Below are positions 12,853-24,643 of a stretch of DNA of 64,000 bases, piece by piece (positions within the stretch are counted from its first letter, which is position 1; each line of letters starts with the position of its first letter). Below the pieces are notes generated by a model that worked only from the letters and a program-made list of their open reading frames with translations, had not been told where the DNA came from and did not search any database. Source of the stretch: Meloidogyne chitwoodi (Eukaryota; Nematoda; Chromadorea; Rhabditida; Meloidogynidae); NCBI GenBank assembly GCA_015183035.1, contig JACZZP010000011.1:744001-808000 (forward strand), in the 5' to 3' direction. Made by a program: the position numbers and the translations under genes.

Positions 12853-15393
12853 ATGTTTTTAAATTTTTTAACTAATTTTTTTGGAATTTTTAATTATCGA
12901 GAATGGACAATAATTTCTTCTCTTTTAATTGCTAATTTTGTTAATACAATAACTTTTAATTGCATGGATGCTTTTTATCCGAAAGAAGTGCGGCTACCTT
13001 CGGGTTTCTTTACTAATTTATTTTTTAGTTTTTTTTTTAAGTTTTAAATTTTATTAAATTAAGAATATTTTGTTTTCACTCTAACTCCTAACTAAGCGTA
13101 ATAAAAATTTAAAAATTTGGGTTATTACTTTGATCATTTTTCTTTAAAATAATTAATTCGTTTCCAATAAACCTTAAATTTTTAATAATTTTTTTTTCTT
13201 AAAATTAGGCTAGTATGAGACAAATAAATACTGGTGATATTGGAATAATTATTGGTACTTATCAAATTAGCCGATTTTTGATGGCACCTTTTATTGGAAA
13301 ATATGTAAATAAATTTTAAAAAAATATTTATTTAAATTTAAAAAAAAATTAAGATAATGACAATTGGCACTTCAAAGGCTTTCTTTTTTAGTCTTTTTCT
13401 GACAGCAATGACTGCCTTTGGATTTGGGTAATTTTTAAATATTTTTTAAATTTCTTAAATATTTTTTTTTAGATTTTTAACTCTTTTACCTAATGGAAAA
13501 TATTTCTTTTGGGCATCTTTGTCTATTAGAGTATTACAGGCACTTGCCAGAACAGTTTTTGTTATAAGTTCTCTTACTATTATGGCACAATTTTTTCCTT
13601 CAAATATTTCTCTTTTAGGGGTTTTTTTAAATAAATTAATTTATTTTAAATAATTTAAAGGGATTACTTGAAGCATTTGCTGGTTTTGGTTATATTACAG
13701 GTCCAGTAATTGGAAGTATTCTTTTTGAATTTGGAGGTTTTATAACACCAAATTTAACTTTTGGTGTATTAATGGCATTAATTGGAATAATATTTGTCTT
13801 AACTAAAAAATTAACAAAAATTAATAAAGAAAATAATAAAATAATATTAGAAAATGGTATAAAAAATGATAAGAATTCAACAAAAAAATTAGAAAGAAAT
13901 TCAACTAATTTTAAAAAGACTTTATCAAAGTCAAATAATTGTACTATTACTTTTGATAATTATGAATTTTCAAAAAATAAAATATTAAAAAATAAAAAAG
14001 AAATTAATTATTTAAAAAATGATGATAGTGATGGTGGTCTTTTATCAGTTTTTAAACTTTGCAGTACTTGGATAATTATTTTAATAATTATTATTAGAGG
14101 AATTACTTGTTCTTTTTTTCAAGCACCTTTACCTGAACATTTAAATTCTGTAAGGCTATTATTTTTATTAATTTATTATTTTTTATTAATTTTTAAATTA
14201 TTTGAGATTTTTATGATTTAATTTTTGTTAAATTAAATAAAAAGTAATATACCTTAATTAATCAATTAAATAAACTTGAATGATCCTAAACAATTTTCTA
14301 TAATTTTATTTATTCATTTTATATATTTAAAATTAAAAAACTTAATTATATATTTTAGGTACATTATAATACTTTTGAGCCTAAAAGTCCACAAGTTTTT
14401 TTCCGCAATATTTATATTATTAATTATGTATTTTTTGAGTTAAAATTCATTATGAATAACTATAAATATTATTACTTGCGGACAAAAACTTGCGGACTTT
14501 TGTACCAAAAGTAAGGAGTACCCAATTTTATTTCCTCTTTTTTAATAATAATTATTATTTTTTAAGTTAAATTCGTCTGCTGTATTAATTGGAATTATAT
14601 ATACAATTATGAGCATTAGTTATTTTATAAGTGCCCCATTTTGGGGTTTATTAATGGGAATAAATAAAAATAATAAATGTCATCAACCTTCAGCAATAAT
14701 TGTTACATTAATTGGATTAATATTAGCTTTTTTATCAACATTTTTAATGGGACCTTTTCCTTTTTTACAAATTAAAAAAACAATTTTACTTATTGGAATA
14801 TCTTTTGCTTTGTTAGGATGTTCATCTGCTGCTTTATATATTCCTGTCTTTCAACTTTGTTCTGATATTTCAAAGTAATTTATTTATTATTTTTGAAAAT
14901 TATTTTATTCTTTTATGGGTATAAAAGTCCACAATTTTTATTTGTACTTAATAATTTATAAAATTTTATCAGAAATAATTTTTATGGGAAAATTTTGATA
15001 AAAGTTGCGGGATTTTCGGACTTCTTTAACTTAAACAAATTAAACAATAATAAATTTTATTTTCCTTTTTTAATTGTTTTCTGTATTAAAAAAAAATAAT
15101 TTAAAAATTTAAAAGGAAATCATCTACACAAGAAGACTCAACAAAAATTTATGCTTTTCTTTTTGGTTTAGTCCAATCATCATCTACTTTAGGGTTATTT
15201 TAATTAATTTATTTTTAAAATTTAAATATAAATTTATTTAAGTTCTTTTTTCGGTAGTTTAATAGGAGGATTTGGAGCACAAAATTTTGGTTTTGTTTGG
15301 ACTTGTTCATTTATTTCTTTTTTCCATTTTTTATTTATTTTTTTATTTTTAGTATATGCTTTATTAATTAAATGTAATGAAAAGAAGAGATAA
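12853..15393 (+). CDS. MFS transporter, SLC18B1-like
   Basis: Major facilitator superfamily permease of 492 residues from eight exons (12853-12987, 13209-13304, 13354-13427, 13473-13620, 13661-14149, 14567-14874, 15116-15193, 15243-15393), all phases closing. About twelve hydrophobic segments form two halves, split by a polar K/N-rich cytoplasmic loop near residues 195-275. Blocks resembling the SLC18B1/vesicular amine family are AFYPKE, TLLPNGKYFFW, SIRVLQALARTVF, LEAFAGFGYITGPVIGSILF and, in the second half, SAPFWGLLMG. SLC18B1 exchanges protons for polyamines in vesicles; that substrate is inferred from the family. The first donor (GTGCGG) is weak. Introns 5 and 6 carry GTCCGCAA-family hairpins. 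Confidence 0.8.
14358..14522. mobile_element. GGTAC/GTCCGCAA hairpin MITE in the MFS intron 5
   Basis: The left arm begins GGTAC and contains CTTTTGAGCCTAAAAGTCCACAAG; the right arm contains CTTGCGGACTTTTGTACC...GTACC. The arms are complementary over most of about 45 bp. The flanks are similar (ATATTTTA and CAATTTTA), suggesting an 8-bp target duplication with changes. It has no coding capacity. Confidence 0.7.
14917..15030. mobile_element. Decayed GTCCGCAA-family hairpin in the MFS intron 6
   Basis: The left arm is GGTATAAAAGTCCACAATTTTTAT; the right arm is AAAGTTGCGGGATTTTCGGACTTC. It is shorter and more diverged than the other copies and has no target duplication that I could find. Confidence 0.5.
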
Positions 15394-16192
15394 AATAAAA
15401 TTATTTTAAATTTTTTTGACCCAATCTATTAACAAACAATTAAAAAATATTCATTACTTAAATCTAGAGTTCGTTCCAAAGTCTCAAACGGGCTTTTGAT
15501 TAAATCACAAAAGGTGCCTTCATTACTAAAACCTTTCAAGAATAAAAAATTAATTTAATTTAATATCTTTCATTTATATTAGAAAAATATCAAAAATCTC
15601 AATCCTTTATTCTTAACAAATTAAATATATTTACACTAAAGTCCACTGTCGATAACCAACACCAACATTTTATTAAAAAAGTCCCATTGTTTTTTAAAAG
15701 ATTTGAAACTTTTTTACTTTGAACCTTTGTTTCTATAAAATTACAGTAAAAACAGAAAATTTAAATATTTTATAAGATATTTAAAATAAAATTATTCAAA
15801 TATGAAAATATTATTATTAAATTAAATTAAAATATCTTGTAAATAATTCTAATTATTAATAAAATTAAAAATGTTTAAATATTGTAAATATTTACATAAA
15901 TTTTAACTTTATTTTTTCTAAAAACTTAATTTAAAAAATTTTCACATTTAAAATTTTTATTAAAATTTTTATTCAATTCTGATTTATAACAATTTAATTT
16001 CTCATAAAAAAAATTTCAAATAAATATCTAAAATGTACTTTTTAATTTTATTTTTTCACATTTTTAACCCAACCTTAAAAATTATAATTACATTAATTTA
16101 TTAAACAATTAAATTCTCACAATTAATTTTTTTAATAATTTATATTTAATTAAATTAATAAGAACAGCTATCTGATAGACAACTTTTTTAAT
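15394..16192. other. Intergenic stretch
   Basis: A+T-rich spacer with one less biased patch near 15465-15545. No open frame or repeat is supported. Confidence 0.5.
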
Positions 16193-16628
16193 CGTGCCAG
16201 GAAAAAAGGTCAGTGGAAAATAGGTCAGTGGAAATTTGGTCAGTGAAGAAACAGTACAAAAACATGAAAGAAAATACAAAAATACATGAAATTTTTTGTG
16301 CTTTTGATGTATTTGTGTTTTTGCCGCATTTTTGTGTTGTATTTTTGTTTTTTAATATACATTTTGGAAAAACACAAAAATGTATTTTTGAGTAAAAACA
16401 AAAAATACAAGAATACACAAAAATACATAAAAAACACAAAAATACATGAAAAACACAAATACATTAGTAACACAACATTTTTTCATGTATTTTTGTATTT
16501 TCTTTCATGTTTTTGTACTGTTTCTTCACTGACCAAATTTCCACTGACCTATTTTCCTAGTACTGACCTATTTTCCACTGACCAAATTTCCACTGACCTA
16601 TTTTCCACTGACCTATTTTCCGGGAGCC
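16193..16628. mobile_element. Fold-back element with subterminal GGTCAGTGGAAAAT repeats, copy 1
   Basis: A 436-bp palindromic element. One end starts CGTGCCAGGAAAA, the other is the complement of GGCTCCCGGAAAA. Inside both ends are tandem, inverted copies of about 16 bp (GGTCAGTGGAAAATA). The core has long complementary arms (GAAACAGTACAAAAACATGA and its complement) and an ACAAAAATACA-rich centre. An 8-bp duplication TTTTTAAT flanks it (16185-16192 and 16629-16636), as expected for hAT elements. The open frames in it arise from the palindrome. A second copy lies at 53077-53386. Confidence 0.85.
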
Positions 16629-16932
16629 TTTTTAATTGACTTTAAATATTAATATAAATAAATAAATATAAAATATCTAGTAAATTAAGTACTTAGGGAA
16701 GTAAATAATTTTTATTCTCACAGAAAATATTGTAAATATTTACATTTTAACTCCATTTATTTCACACGGTTAACAGAAATTTAAAAATTAATATTAATTT
16801 ATTAAAGAAAAAAGTTTCACAATAAATTAATTTTTTAACAAATTATAAAATTATATTAAATTAATTTAACATTTAATAACACTAAAAAATCTTATTATTA
16901 TACTATATATTTTTAGAAAAATTAAAAATAAT

Positions 16933-18608
16933 ATGACATTATTATTTGAAATAATTTCCCAATTTGATTATTGGATTTGTATTATTTTTGGATTATTTTT
17001 AAATTTATTTTTAATTTGGCTTATTTTATTTAAAACACCTAAAGAAATGTTTCATCATAGTCGTATTCTTATTCAAAATTGTTTTTTAGATTTAATTTTA
17101 TTAATTATTGAAATTTTTGGACAATCAGTAAAATAATTAAATATTTTTTTATTTAATATTACTTATAATTAGGGTTGCAGATTTTAGTTTTTTAACTTTT
17201 TTTTTGCTGAATGTACAAGTCGAGATATGCACAAAAAACGTATAATTGAGCAATAATTTGTTGATTTGAACGCAACTATTGGAAACTATTTTTAACTATT
17301 TTGGCCTTTTAAACTATTTTGAACTATTTCGGGATTTTTAGTGATTTTAGTAACTATTTTGGCATTTTTTGCCAAATTTCAGACAAAAAATATCTTAAAT
17401 ATTGAAAAAAGGTCAAAAACGGTTCATGGCAGAAAATTATATGAATGGAAAATCGTAAAAATTTCTCATTGACATTTTGTCTGTTTATCCTTAGTGACAT
17501 TTTGTCAAATTTTTCCTTAATGACATTTTGTCATTAGTTAACTAACAATAAGCCAAAAATTAAATTTTTAACAACTATTTTTCAACTATTTTGGACTTTT
17601 TTCCATTTTTACCACTATTTTGATACTTTTTTAGCAACTATTTTAGATCATATTTTGCATTTTTTATCAACTAAAATCTGCAACCCTACTTATAATTAAA
17701 GGTTTTTGTATTTAATAAAGATGGAAGTTTATCTTATACAATAGCAACAGGGTTACTTTATATTTTAGGGAATAATAAAATATATTTATATATACATTTT
17801 ATTATTTGGGAATTAATTTATAATTTTAATATTTATGGTTTAGCTGTACAATTTATTTATAGATTTTTATTAATAAATTAGTTAGTTTTTATTATTTTAA
17901 TTAAATAAATTAATTAATTTTTAGTAATTTAACAATTGGATTAATTCGTTATACTTTAATGATGATTATTGCTTTATTTATGGCTTTTTTGTTTGTTATT
18001 TTTCTTTTATATAAGTTACCATATGATAATTTTAAAATTGTAGAAAATCAAAAATATTTAATTAATAATAGTTTGATAATATTATTTCAGGAATCGGATC
18101 CTTGTAATAAAGTATGATAATTAAAAAATAAAAATAAAATAATTTTTTTAATTACAGACAAGTATTTTATATAATTTATTTATTAATATATTACCTATAA
18201 TTTATTCAATAATTCCATTTTGTACAATAATTATTACTGGAACTAAAATGGTTAAATATGTTAATACTCATGCATTTCCTAATTCACAATCTAAAAATTA
18301 TGTTAAACAAATTACTAAAAATTTAATTATTTTGGTAAAATAATTTTAAAATTAAATTAAAATCTTTTTATAATTTTAAGGCAATTGTTCCATTTATGTC
18401 TTTTATTTCAATGGTTTTATTTACTATTTTTATTGCTACTTTTAGTAGATTTTTTGAAACAGATTCAATTATATTTTATTTTCAATATATTTTAAATATT
18501 TTTTATCATCAAATACCTTTGTTTAATCCAATTATTTGTATTTTAACAAATAAACCTTATAGAACTTTTGTTTTTAAACGTTTAAATAAAATTGTACCAA
18601 TTTTATAA
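16933..18608 (+). CDS. Nematode 7TM chemoreceptor (Str/Srd-like), copy 2
   Basis: Same length (321 residues) and exon plan as the copy at 971-2100: 16933-17127, 17702-17880, 17925-18111, 18158-18334 and 18381-18608. The first and last exons are almost identical between the copies, while the second exon has changed clearly (VFVFNKDGSLSYTIATG here against SFIFNNNGTLYYTIPTG). Exon 3 is one codon shorter and exon 1 one codon longer. The C-terminal PLFNPIICILTNKPYR motif is kept. Intron 1 is enlarged to about 570 bp by a hAT-like MITE (17170-17688) absent from copy 1. It is predicted to be a chemosensory GPCR; the ligand is unknown. Confidence 0.85.
17170..17688. mobile_element. hAT-like MITE, TAGGGTTGCAGATTTTAG ends
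   Basis: Inverted termini TAGGGTTGCAGATTTTAGTT and its complement enclose 519 bp, flanked by the 8-bp duplication CTTATAAT (17162-17169, 17689-17696). The inside is made of repeated AACTATTTTTAACTATTTTGG and TGACATTTTGTC motifs, with no transposase. It sits in intron 1 of chemoreceptor copy 2 only; copy 1 provides an element-free version of the intron. Confidence 0.9.
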
Positions 18609-19765
18609 TTTTATTAAAATAAATATTTAACTATCTTAATATAATAAATAAATCGGTTTTGTATAAATAAAATATTGTAAGAGAGAATTAGTCACCTAAG
18701 TTAAAGAGCTATTTCTTATATCTCAAGTTCCGTTATATTACTTTTCCTAGCATAATTTATCTGCCCATCCTATTCTCATATTTAATCAAATACATTTTAG
18801 TGACTGAGAGCTCAGTTAGTTTAAGTTAGTTGGTTTTCATTATATGTATTTGTTCGATATATTTTGTACCATTTCCCTCTGAATAAAGTCGTTTTCCATC
18901 TTAGCGTATTAAATCTGTGCTTCGCATGCCTAAAGTTCTGATCAACCATTGGTGCTGTACGAATAGGTTTTGGGTTCCTATTAATGAGTCCCGCTAAATT
19001 CACCATAGAAAGGCCCCAGCCAGCACCATTCCACAAAAGGCGTAACGTGTTATTATATAATATTTATTATGTCATATTTAAAAAATAGCTGTAATTTTTT
19101 TGATTTTTAAAGTTCATAAATGGTATCTAAATTTTATTCTAAAGAATCTTTCCTGAAAACTAGAGATGTTCCAAGACCAAAAATAACCAAGACCTGAGAC
19201 CAAGACTTACAGCCAAGATCCAAAACCAAAAAAAAAGGAATTTCCGAGACCAAGACTTTAAAAATATATTAATTTACACATGAAATTAAATTGATTAAAA
19301 TTTAGTGAGGTGAAGAGAATGAGAAAGGAAGTAAGAGATGACTGGGAAAATTTATATATGGCTAAGAGGTGATGGGATACAAGACTCTAATTAGTTGGGG
19401 TTATAGAGTCTGGACCTTTTTCCCCGCCTTACATAAAATAGAAATTTATTTTTTTGCTTTTGGAAGATTATATTATATTTGAAATAGCAGTTAATTGGCA
19501 TAATTAAAAAGAATTTAAAACAACAGCTTATTAAAAACTTCCAATAGGTAAATATATATTTAAGGGAAGGTAATAAACATTTTTTAATGAAAAATAATAA
19601 ATATACATACACATTTCATTTTTTAATTAATTAATTTATTTTTCTTTAAATTTTTTCTCTTTAATCTTTAAAAAATCAATTTAAATAATTTAAAATATAA
19701 AAATACTAATTTTTAATTAAATTAAAAGAATATAAATAAATAACTTTATTTGTTTAAAAATAATA
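18609..19765. other. Intergenic stretch with a less A+T-rich island and a decayed repeat
   Basis: From 18690 to 19040 the base composition is distinctly richer in G+C. An open frame of 71 codons on the minus strand (19036-18821, containing WNGAGWGLSMVNLAG) crosses it, but I recognise no family and see no splice context, so I do not call a gene. From 19164 to 19256 a decayed repeat reads CCAAGACC, GAGACCAAGACTT and similar; a related fragment (GACCGAGACCAACCGAGACTT) lies at 2226-2250. Confidence 0.45.
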
Positions 19766-20347
19766 TTAATTTTCTTCATTCTTTTTATTTAAAAAAGCCT
19801 TATTAATTGCTTCTTCTAAATTTTTTTCAATTTTATTTTCATTATATTTTTTAATAATTTCATTAGTAATTTCTAAACACTTTTTAACATGATAATTAAT
19901 ATTATTTAAAATTTCAGTACTATTAACACTTGGTGCTGATCTAAAATAACCTCCTTTTAATAAATATTCGCTTTTGCCTGCTTCTTGGATAATAATTTCT
20001 TTTAAATTAATAATTTTATTTTTATGCATTTTTTGACAATTTAAAGCATCATTTAGAGTCTTTTCTTTACCCAAATTGCATAAATAAGCAGCTATAGAAT
20101 GTAAAATAATTTTTCCAAACATTTTTCTTTCTTCTTCTTCTTTATCATTCCAAAAATTATTTAAATAATTAAAAATTTCTTTTAAAATAATTTGTTCAAT
20201 TTTATTAATTTCTTCAATTTTTTGTTTATTTTTACCAAAATAAATATTCTTAATATTTAACCATTTATTATCTTTTTTATTATTTAAAATTGTTTTGGCA
20301 ATATTTATCCATTTATTATTGTCAAGTTGTGAAACAAATGTATTCAT
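19766..20347 (-). CDS. Uncharacterised 193-aa lysine/asparagine-rich protein
   Basis: A single open exon on the minus strand from ATG 20347 to the stop at 19766. No signal peptide or membrane segment. Visible features are helical, charged stretches (EEINKIEQIILKEIFNYLNN, EEEERKMFGKIILHSIAAYL) and a less biased centre (KGGYFRSAPSVNSTEIL). The frame stays open for about 15 codons upstream to a possible acceptor (AAAATAG), so a short upstream exon cannot be excluded. It lies 370 bp downstream of the FAX/GST-like gene on the same strand and could represent an additional 3' exon or an independent gene. I do not recognise the family. Confidence 0.5.
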   Translation of the reverse strand: MNTFVSQLDNNKWINIAKTILNNKKDNKWLNIKNIYFGKNKQKIEEINKIEQIILKEIFNYLNNFWNDKEEEERKMFGKIILHSIAAYLCNLGKEKTLNDALNCQKMHKNKIINLKEIIIQEAGKSEYLLKGGYFRSAPSVNSTEILNNINYHVKKCLEITNEIIKKYNENKIEKNLEEAINKAFLNKKNEEN

Positions 20348-20716
20348 TTCATCCGTTTGTAAATGAAAAAAGCCTATTTTATTAATTAATTATATATTTT
20401 TAATTTTATTTATAATTATTATTTTTATATTAATTAATATTATTTAATTATCTAATATTTATATAATTTTTTAAAATATTTATTTTTCGTATTTATCAAC
20501 TATTTAAGGTTTCTAATTTTATTAATTTCATTTTATATTTTTAGTAATGACAAAAAAATATTCAGGAAAGATTTTTAATATTTATTTTATTTTTGAAAGA
20601 ATTTTTTAACGAGAATTCTGAATGTATTTTATGTCTGTTAATTTAATTCATAAAAAATGAGATTTAAATAATTATTTTTGTTTTAATATTTAATTAATTA
20701 ATTTAATTAATTAATT

Positions 20717-23210
20717 TTATATTAAATTACCAGAATATTTATCTGTCATATAATTTAATTTTTCATAATTTAAAGGCCATGGATATTTAGTTAAATTAAT
20801 CCATTCAAAAGGTTCTAAACCAATTTTCTTTTTTATTCTTTCAATAAATAAATAAAGATTTTGAATTCTTTTATCTAAATAATATTTAATATTTTCTTCT
20901 TCTTCAATAATTTCTCCATTATTTTCTTTAATAAAACTTGGACCTTCTTCTTCTTCAATTTCCCAATTATTTTTATTATTATTTTCAATTTTATTTTCAA
21001 TAATAATTGATTTACCAATATTTTCATTATCATTCTCATTTACTATTATTTCGTCTTTTTTAAGGAAAAAGTGTTTAATTACGCGAATATTTAAATTCCC
21101 TTCAAAAAATTGAACCAAAATAGAAAATAATGAAATATCCGCCTTAATTTTTTTTTAATTTTTAAAAATCTTGAAAAATCTTCTTACAAGACTAGGCTGA
21201 TCACCAAAAAGAAATTTTTTTGGTCCAAGAAAATTAACAAGTCTTTCCAATATTCTTTCAAATAATTCATAAACTTTTTCATCAGACACTTGATCCCATG
21301 AATTTTTTTCTAAATACTCACGTAACTGAAATTAAAATATTTAATTTAGATAATTTTTTACAGACAAAATTTTGCGGACTTTTTTATAATATTTTTTATT
21401 AACATAATATTACAATTTTCTTTTTTTGGTATTAATAAAATAAAGTCCGCAAAATGTTGTCCGCAAAAAATCCACCCATTCTTCAGTAATACCGAAGGGT
21501 AAAAAATATTATTAATTAATTTGGTTATTTTTGTTTGTCTAATTAAACTTTTAAAATTAGCAATAAAACTATTTATTAAATTAATTTTTTAATAGGAAGA
21601 TTAACTTATTTTCATTACTATAATCTATTTAATGTTATCCTAAATTTAATTATTTAATCTTTTCTGATGGCTTAAAATTTAAATAATTTATTTATTTATT
21701 TTTAAAAAAGTAAGTTAAGAACTCTTTTGTTTAATTAAAATTTTCTTTGAAAAAATTATAAAAAATATAATAATATTTCAACAAATTAACTACCAAACAA
21801 ACAAACCTTTCCTTCTACACTATCATTTCCTTTTATAAAATATTCTTCTAATTTAATTTGTACAAATTTATTTGTCCATTCATAAAAATTATGCCAATCA
21901 TCTAAATTCCATAAATAATTTTCATTATTATTCTCTTCATTATTATTTAAAATAATTATTAAATTTTTCTCCATAAAATTTAAAATTAATTTATCATCAA
22001 TTTCAAGATTTTCAATTCCTCTTTCAATTGAAAAAAATTCACTCCAAAATTCAATACTCATTTCAAATTTTATTATTTTATTATTATTATTTAATTTAAT
22101 TTCTTGCCAACGCCATTCAAAAAGTTGAGGATGTGATTGAAAAAATTGAGCACGAACACCATTATCTTTAATTAAATAATCTAATCCCCCAAAAGTTTTT
22201 CCTCCTATTTTTCTATGTCTTGTAGTTCTATCTTTTATTAATATTCTTTTAAAAATAAATAAATATATTATTTTTTAAATTAAAATAAATTAAAACCGGC
22301 CAATATTTTATTTTTTAATTTTAAATCCTAATAAAATTTTATTAATTTATAAAATTCTTTAATAATTCAATTTTAGAGTTTCCTCAATTTTTAAGTCTAT
22401 TTTTATGCTACTCCTTAACTTAAAAATATTAAATTAATTTTTTAGAAAAACCTATAAAACTAAAAATATTTTAAACTAACAAACTAACTTTAATAAATAA
22501 TTATCTATAATTGATATTATTTCTTTTTCCCTTTCATTTTCTAAAATTTTATTATTTTTTCCCAAATGTTTAACAGCTTCAATTATATTTTCAAATCCTT
22601 CAATATATTTTCCATTAAATTGTATAAAAGGAGAAATACCAGAATTGGGAGATCCAAGCATAAATTGATTTGAAATACGCTTAAAATAAATAAAAAGTAA
22701 ATTTTATTTATTTTTCAAATAAAATTTTAATAAAAACATTGAACCATATTTATTTTTAAAAATTATTTTTTAACCATTTAATGAATTTAATAAAATATTT
22801 TCTGACCTTATAATTATTTAAATAAATTAATAATAATAAAATTTTTTTACATAAAATTTGATGCCTGTAAGTTTTAACCAACTTTCAATTTTCAAACACA
22901 TTGTCCAATGACCTGGATTTGTTGAAATTCTTGGAAAAATAATTAAATATATTAAATCTTTCTTTTCGTCTTCTACTAACATTTTGGTCACTCCATCTTC
23001 GGTAGGAAACTTTAAAAGAGCTTAAAAAGGTATTTTTTATTTAAATTATTATTAATTTAATATTTTTTAATTAATTTATTTGATATTTATTTTTTAGAAG
23101 AATTTTAGATATTTTAATTATTAAATTTATTAATTTATTTATTTACTCGAAACAAATGTTAAGCAAATTGTTAGCAAAAAAAATATTAAATATAATTTTT
23201 GTGAAAACAT
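20717..23210 (-). CDS. Secreted GST-fold protein, FAX/CDR-like
   Basis: Six exons (23210-23147, 23020-22851, 22679-22489, 22245-21807, 21325-21188, 21142-20717) close to 475 residues. A signal peptide (MFSQKLYLIFFLLTICLTFV) precedes a thioredoxin-like N-domain (about 45-130: IYLIIFPRISTNPGHWTMCL, KIESWLKLTGIKF, SGISPFIQFNG). After a long middle region comes a GST C-terminal-type helical domain (about 285-360: LVNFLGPKKFLFGDQPSLAD, ISLFSILVQFF). This order matches failed-axon-connections (FAX) and the nematode CDR proteins. They have the GST fold but not the usual catalytic Tyr/Ser, which I also do not see. The acidic insert near 390-430 (EEEEGP, IIEEEENI) is unusual. The leader could also act as a membrane anchor, as in CDR proteins. 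Intron 4 carries a hairpin MITE. Confidence 0.75.
21358..21475. mobile_element. GTCCGCAA-family hairpin MITE in the FAX-like gene
   Basis: The left arm contains ACAAAATTTTGCGGACTTTTTT and the right arm AAAGTCCGCAAAATGTTGTCCGCA, complementary around an A+T spacer. It lies wholly inside intron 4 (21326-21806). No target duplication was identified. Confidence 0.7.
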
Positions 23211-23722
23211 TTATATTATCTAAAATGAGTAATTTATTTTTTAAAATATTTTTAAAATAAAGGAATTATTTAATTATCAAAAAAATCTTTTTTAATTATT
23301 TACAACCGATTTAAAAAATATTTTTAAATAATTTTTTTTAATATATAATACCTATTTTTATTAAAAATAAAAAATTTAAAGTAAATAGTTTTAATTAAAA
23401 AAATATATATAGTAAAATAATTGCAAGGAATATTTACATCATATGTCTATAATAAATGATTTAATTTTTAATTAAATTTACATCATTGTCTGAATTTTAA
23501 TTTACTTAAAGGAAATACAGTAAAGGTAATAATGCACTTTATTAAATATAAAAAATATTTTTTATATTTATCTTAAACTTTTATGGGCAAAAAAATAAAT
23601 AAATTTGCAAAATAATTAATATATTTTATTTAAATTATTAAATATTTTAAATAATTCAATTTATTATTTTATTTAATTACAATTTGTCATTAAAACAATT
23701 TTTTTAATCCGTCCCCTCCTCT

Positions 23723-24643
23723 CTACTTTCGACAATTCTTCTTCTTTTTATTTCCATCTCCTCCAGTTGGAAGAGGAGTTGTTATTTTTTGATTATCGCA
23801 AGGACTAAACTTTTCATTACCTTTGAGATTCTATAATTTAAACAAAATAATTATAATTATTATTTTATTAAAATTATAAAAAATATATTTTTTTAATTAC
23901 ATTAAGCTCTTTCCATGCTGAGGCAGTACAAGTTTGATTTTTAACCGCTGGAAGGCAATAAGTTTCATAGGTGTCTATATGTTTGCTTTAAATTAATTTA
24001 AATAATTATTTAATTTAATTTTAATTAATTTACCTTCCCACACAATTTTTAAAACCTTCAATAGATAAATATTTAGGAGCTACTGCCCCAACAGATGGAA
24101 GAGTTGTTGTTTGTTCATTTTCGCATGGACTAAACTTTTCGTCACCTTTAAGGTTCTAAAATTAAAAAAATAAACAATTATTTTAATAATAAATTTATAA
24201 AAATTGAATTAATGAAATTCTAACAATTTTATCAAAATTTCTACTTATTCCAACCCTTCCAAGTTATTGGTTTAGATAAAATAATAAGTCTCGACTATTT
24301 ATATATTTTAAATTATAGTCAATATATTTTTTAGTTAAATTATATTTAAATAATTTTTTACTCACATTAAGCTTTTTCCATGAAGATTTAGTACAAGTTT
24401 TATTTTTAATTGCTGGAAGGCAATAAGTTTTATATGTGTCTATCTGTTTGCTTTAATTTAATTTAAATAATTAGTTTAAATAATTAATTTAATTTTATTT
24501 TAAATAATTTACCTTCCTACACAATTTTTAAAACCTTTAATAGATAAATATTTAGGTTCAAAAGCCCCAGCCCCATCAGAATAAACTTGCTTAGTTAAAG
24601 TAATGAAATAAAAGGTGAATACTAGAAAATGAATAAATCCCAT
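23723..24643 (-). CDS. Secreted Cys-rich protein with two tandem modules
   Basis: Five exons (24643-24513, 24450-24366, 24155-24034, 23985-23901, 23830-23723) close to 176 residues. A signal peptide (MGFIHFLVFTFYFITLTKQV) is followed by two copies of a module of about 65 residues: PKYLSI(K/E)GFKNCVG, IDTY.TYCLPA, KN.TCT.S.WK.LN, then NLKG.EKFSPC. Each module has four cysteines and spans two exons. The intron positions and phases are the same in both, so the gene grew by duplication of an exon pair. The C-terminus is basic (GGDGNKKKKNCRK). Disulphide-linked secreted protein; function unknown. I do not recognise the module. Confidence 0.75.

Noticed and set aside
16188..16639. Overlapping open frames on both strands
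   Set aside because: They arise from the palindromic fold-back element with ACAAAAATACA repeats; the same happens in the copy at 53023-53414.
18821..19036. 71-codon open frame with WNGAGWGLSMVNLAG
   Set aside because: The composition is interesting, but there is no recognisable family, signal peptide or splice context; kept only as a note on the intergenic island.
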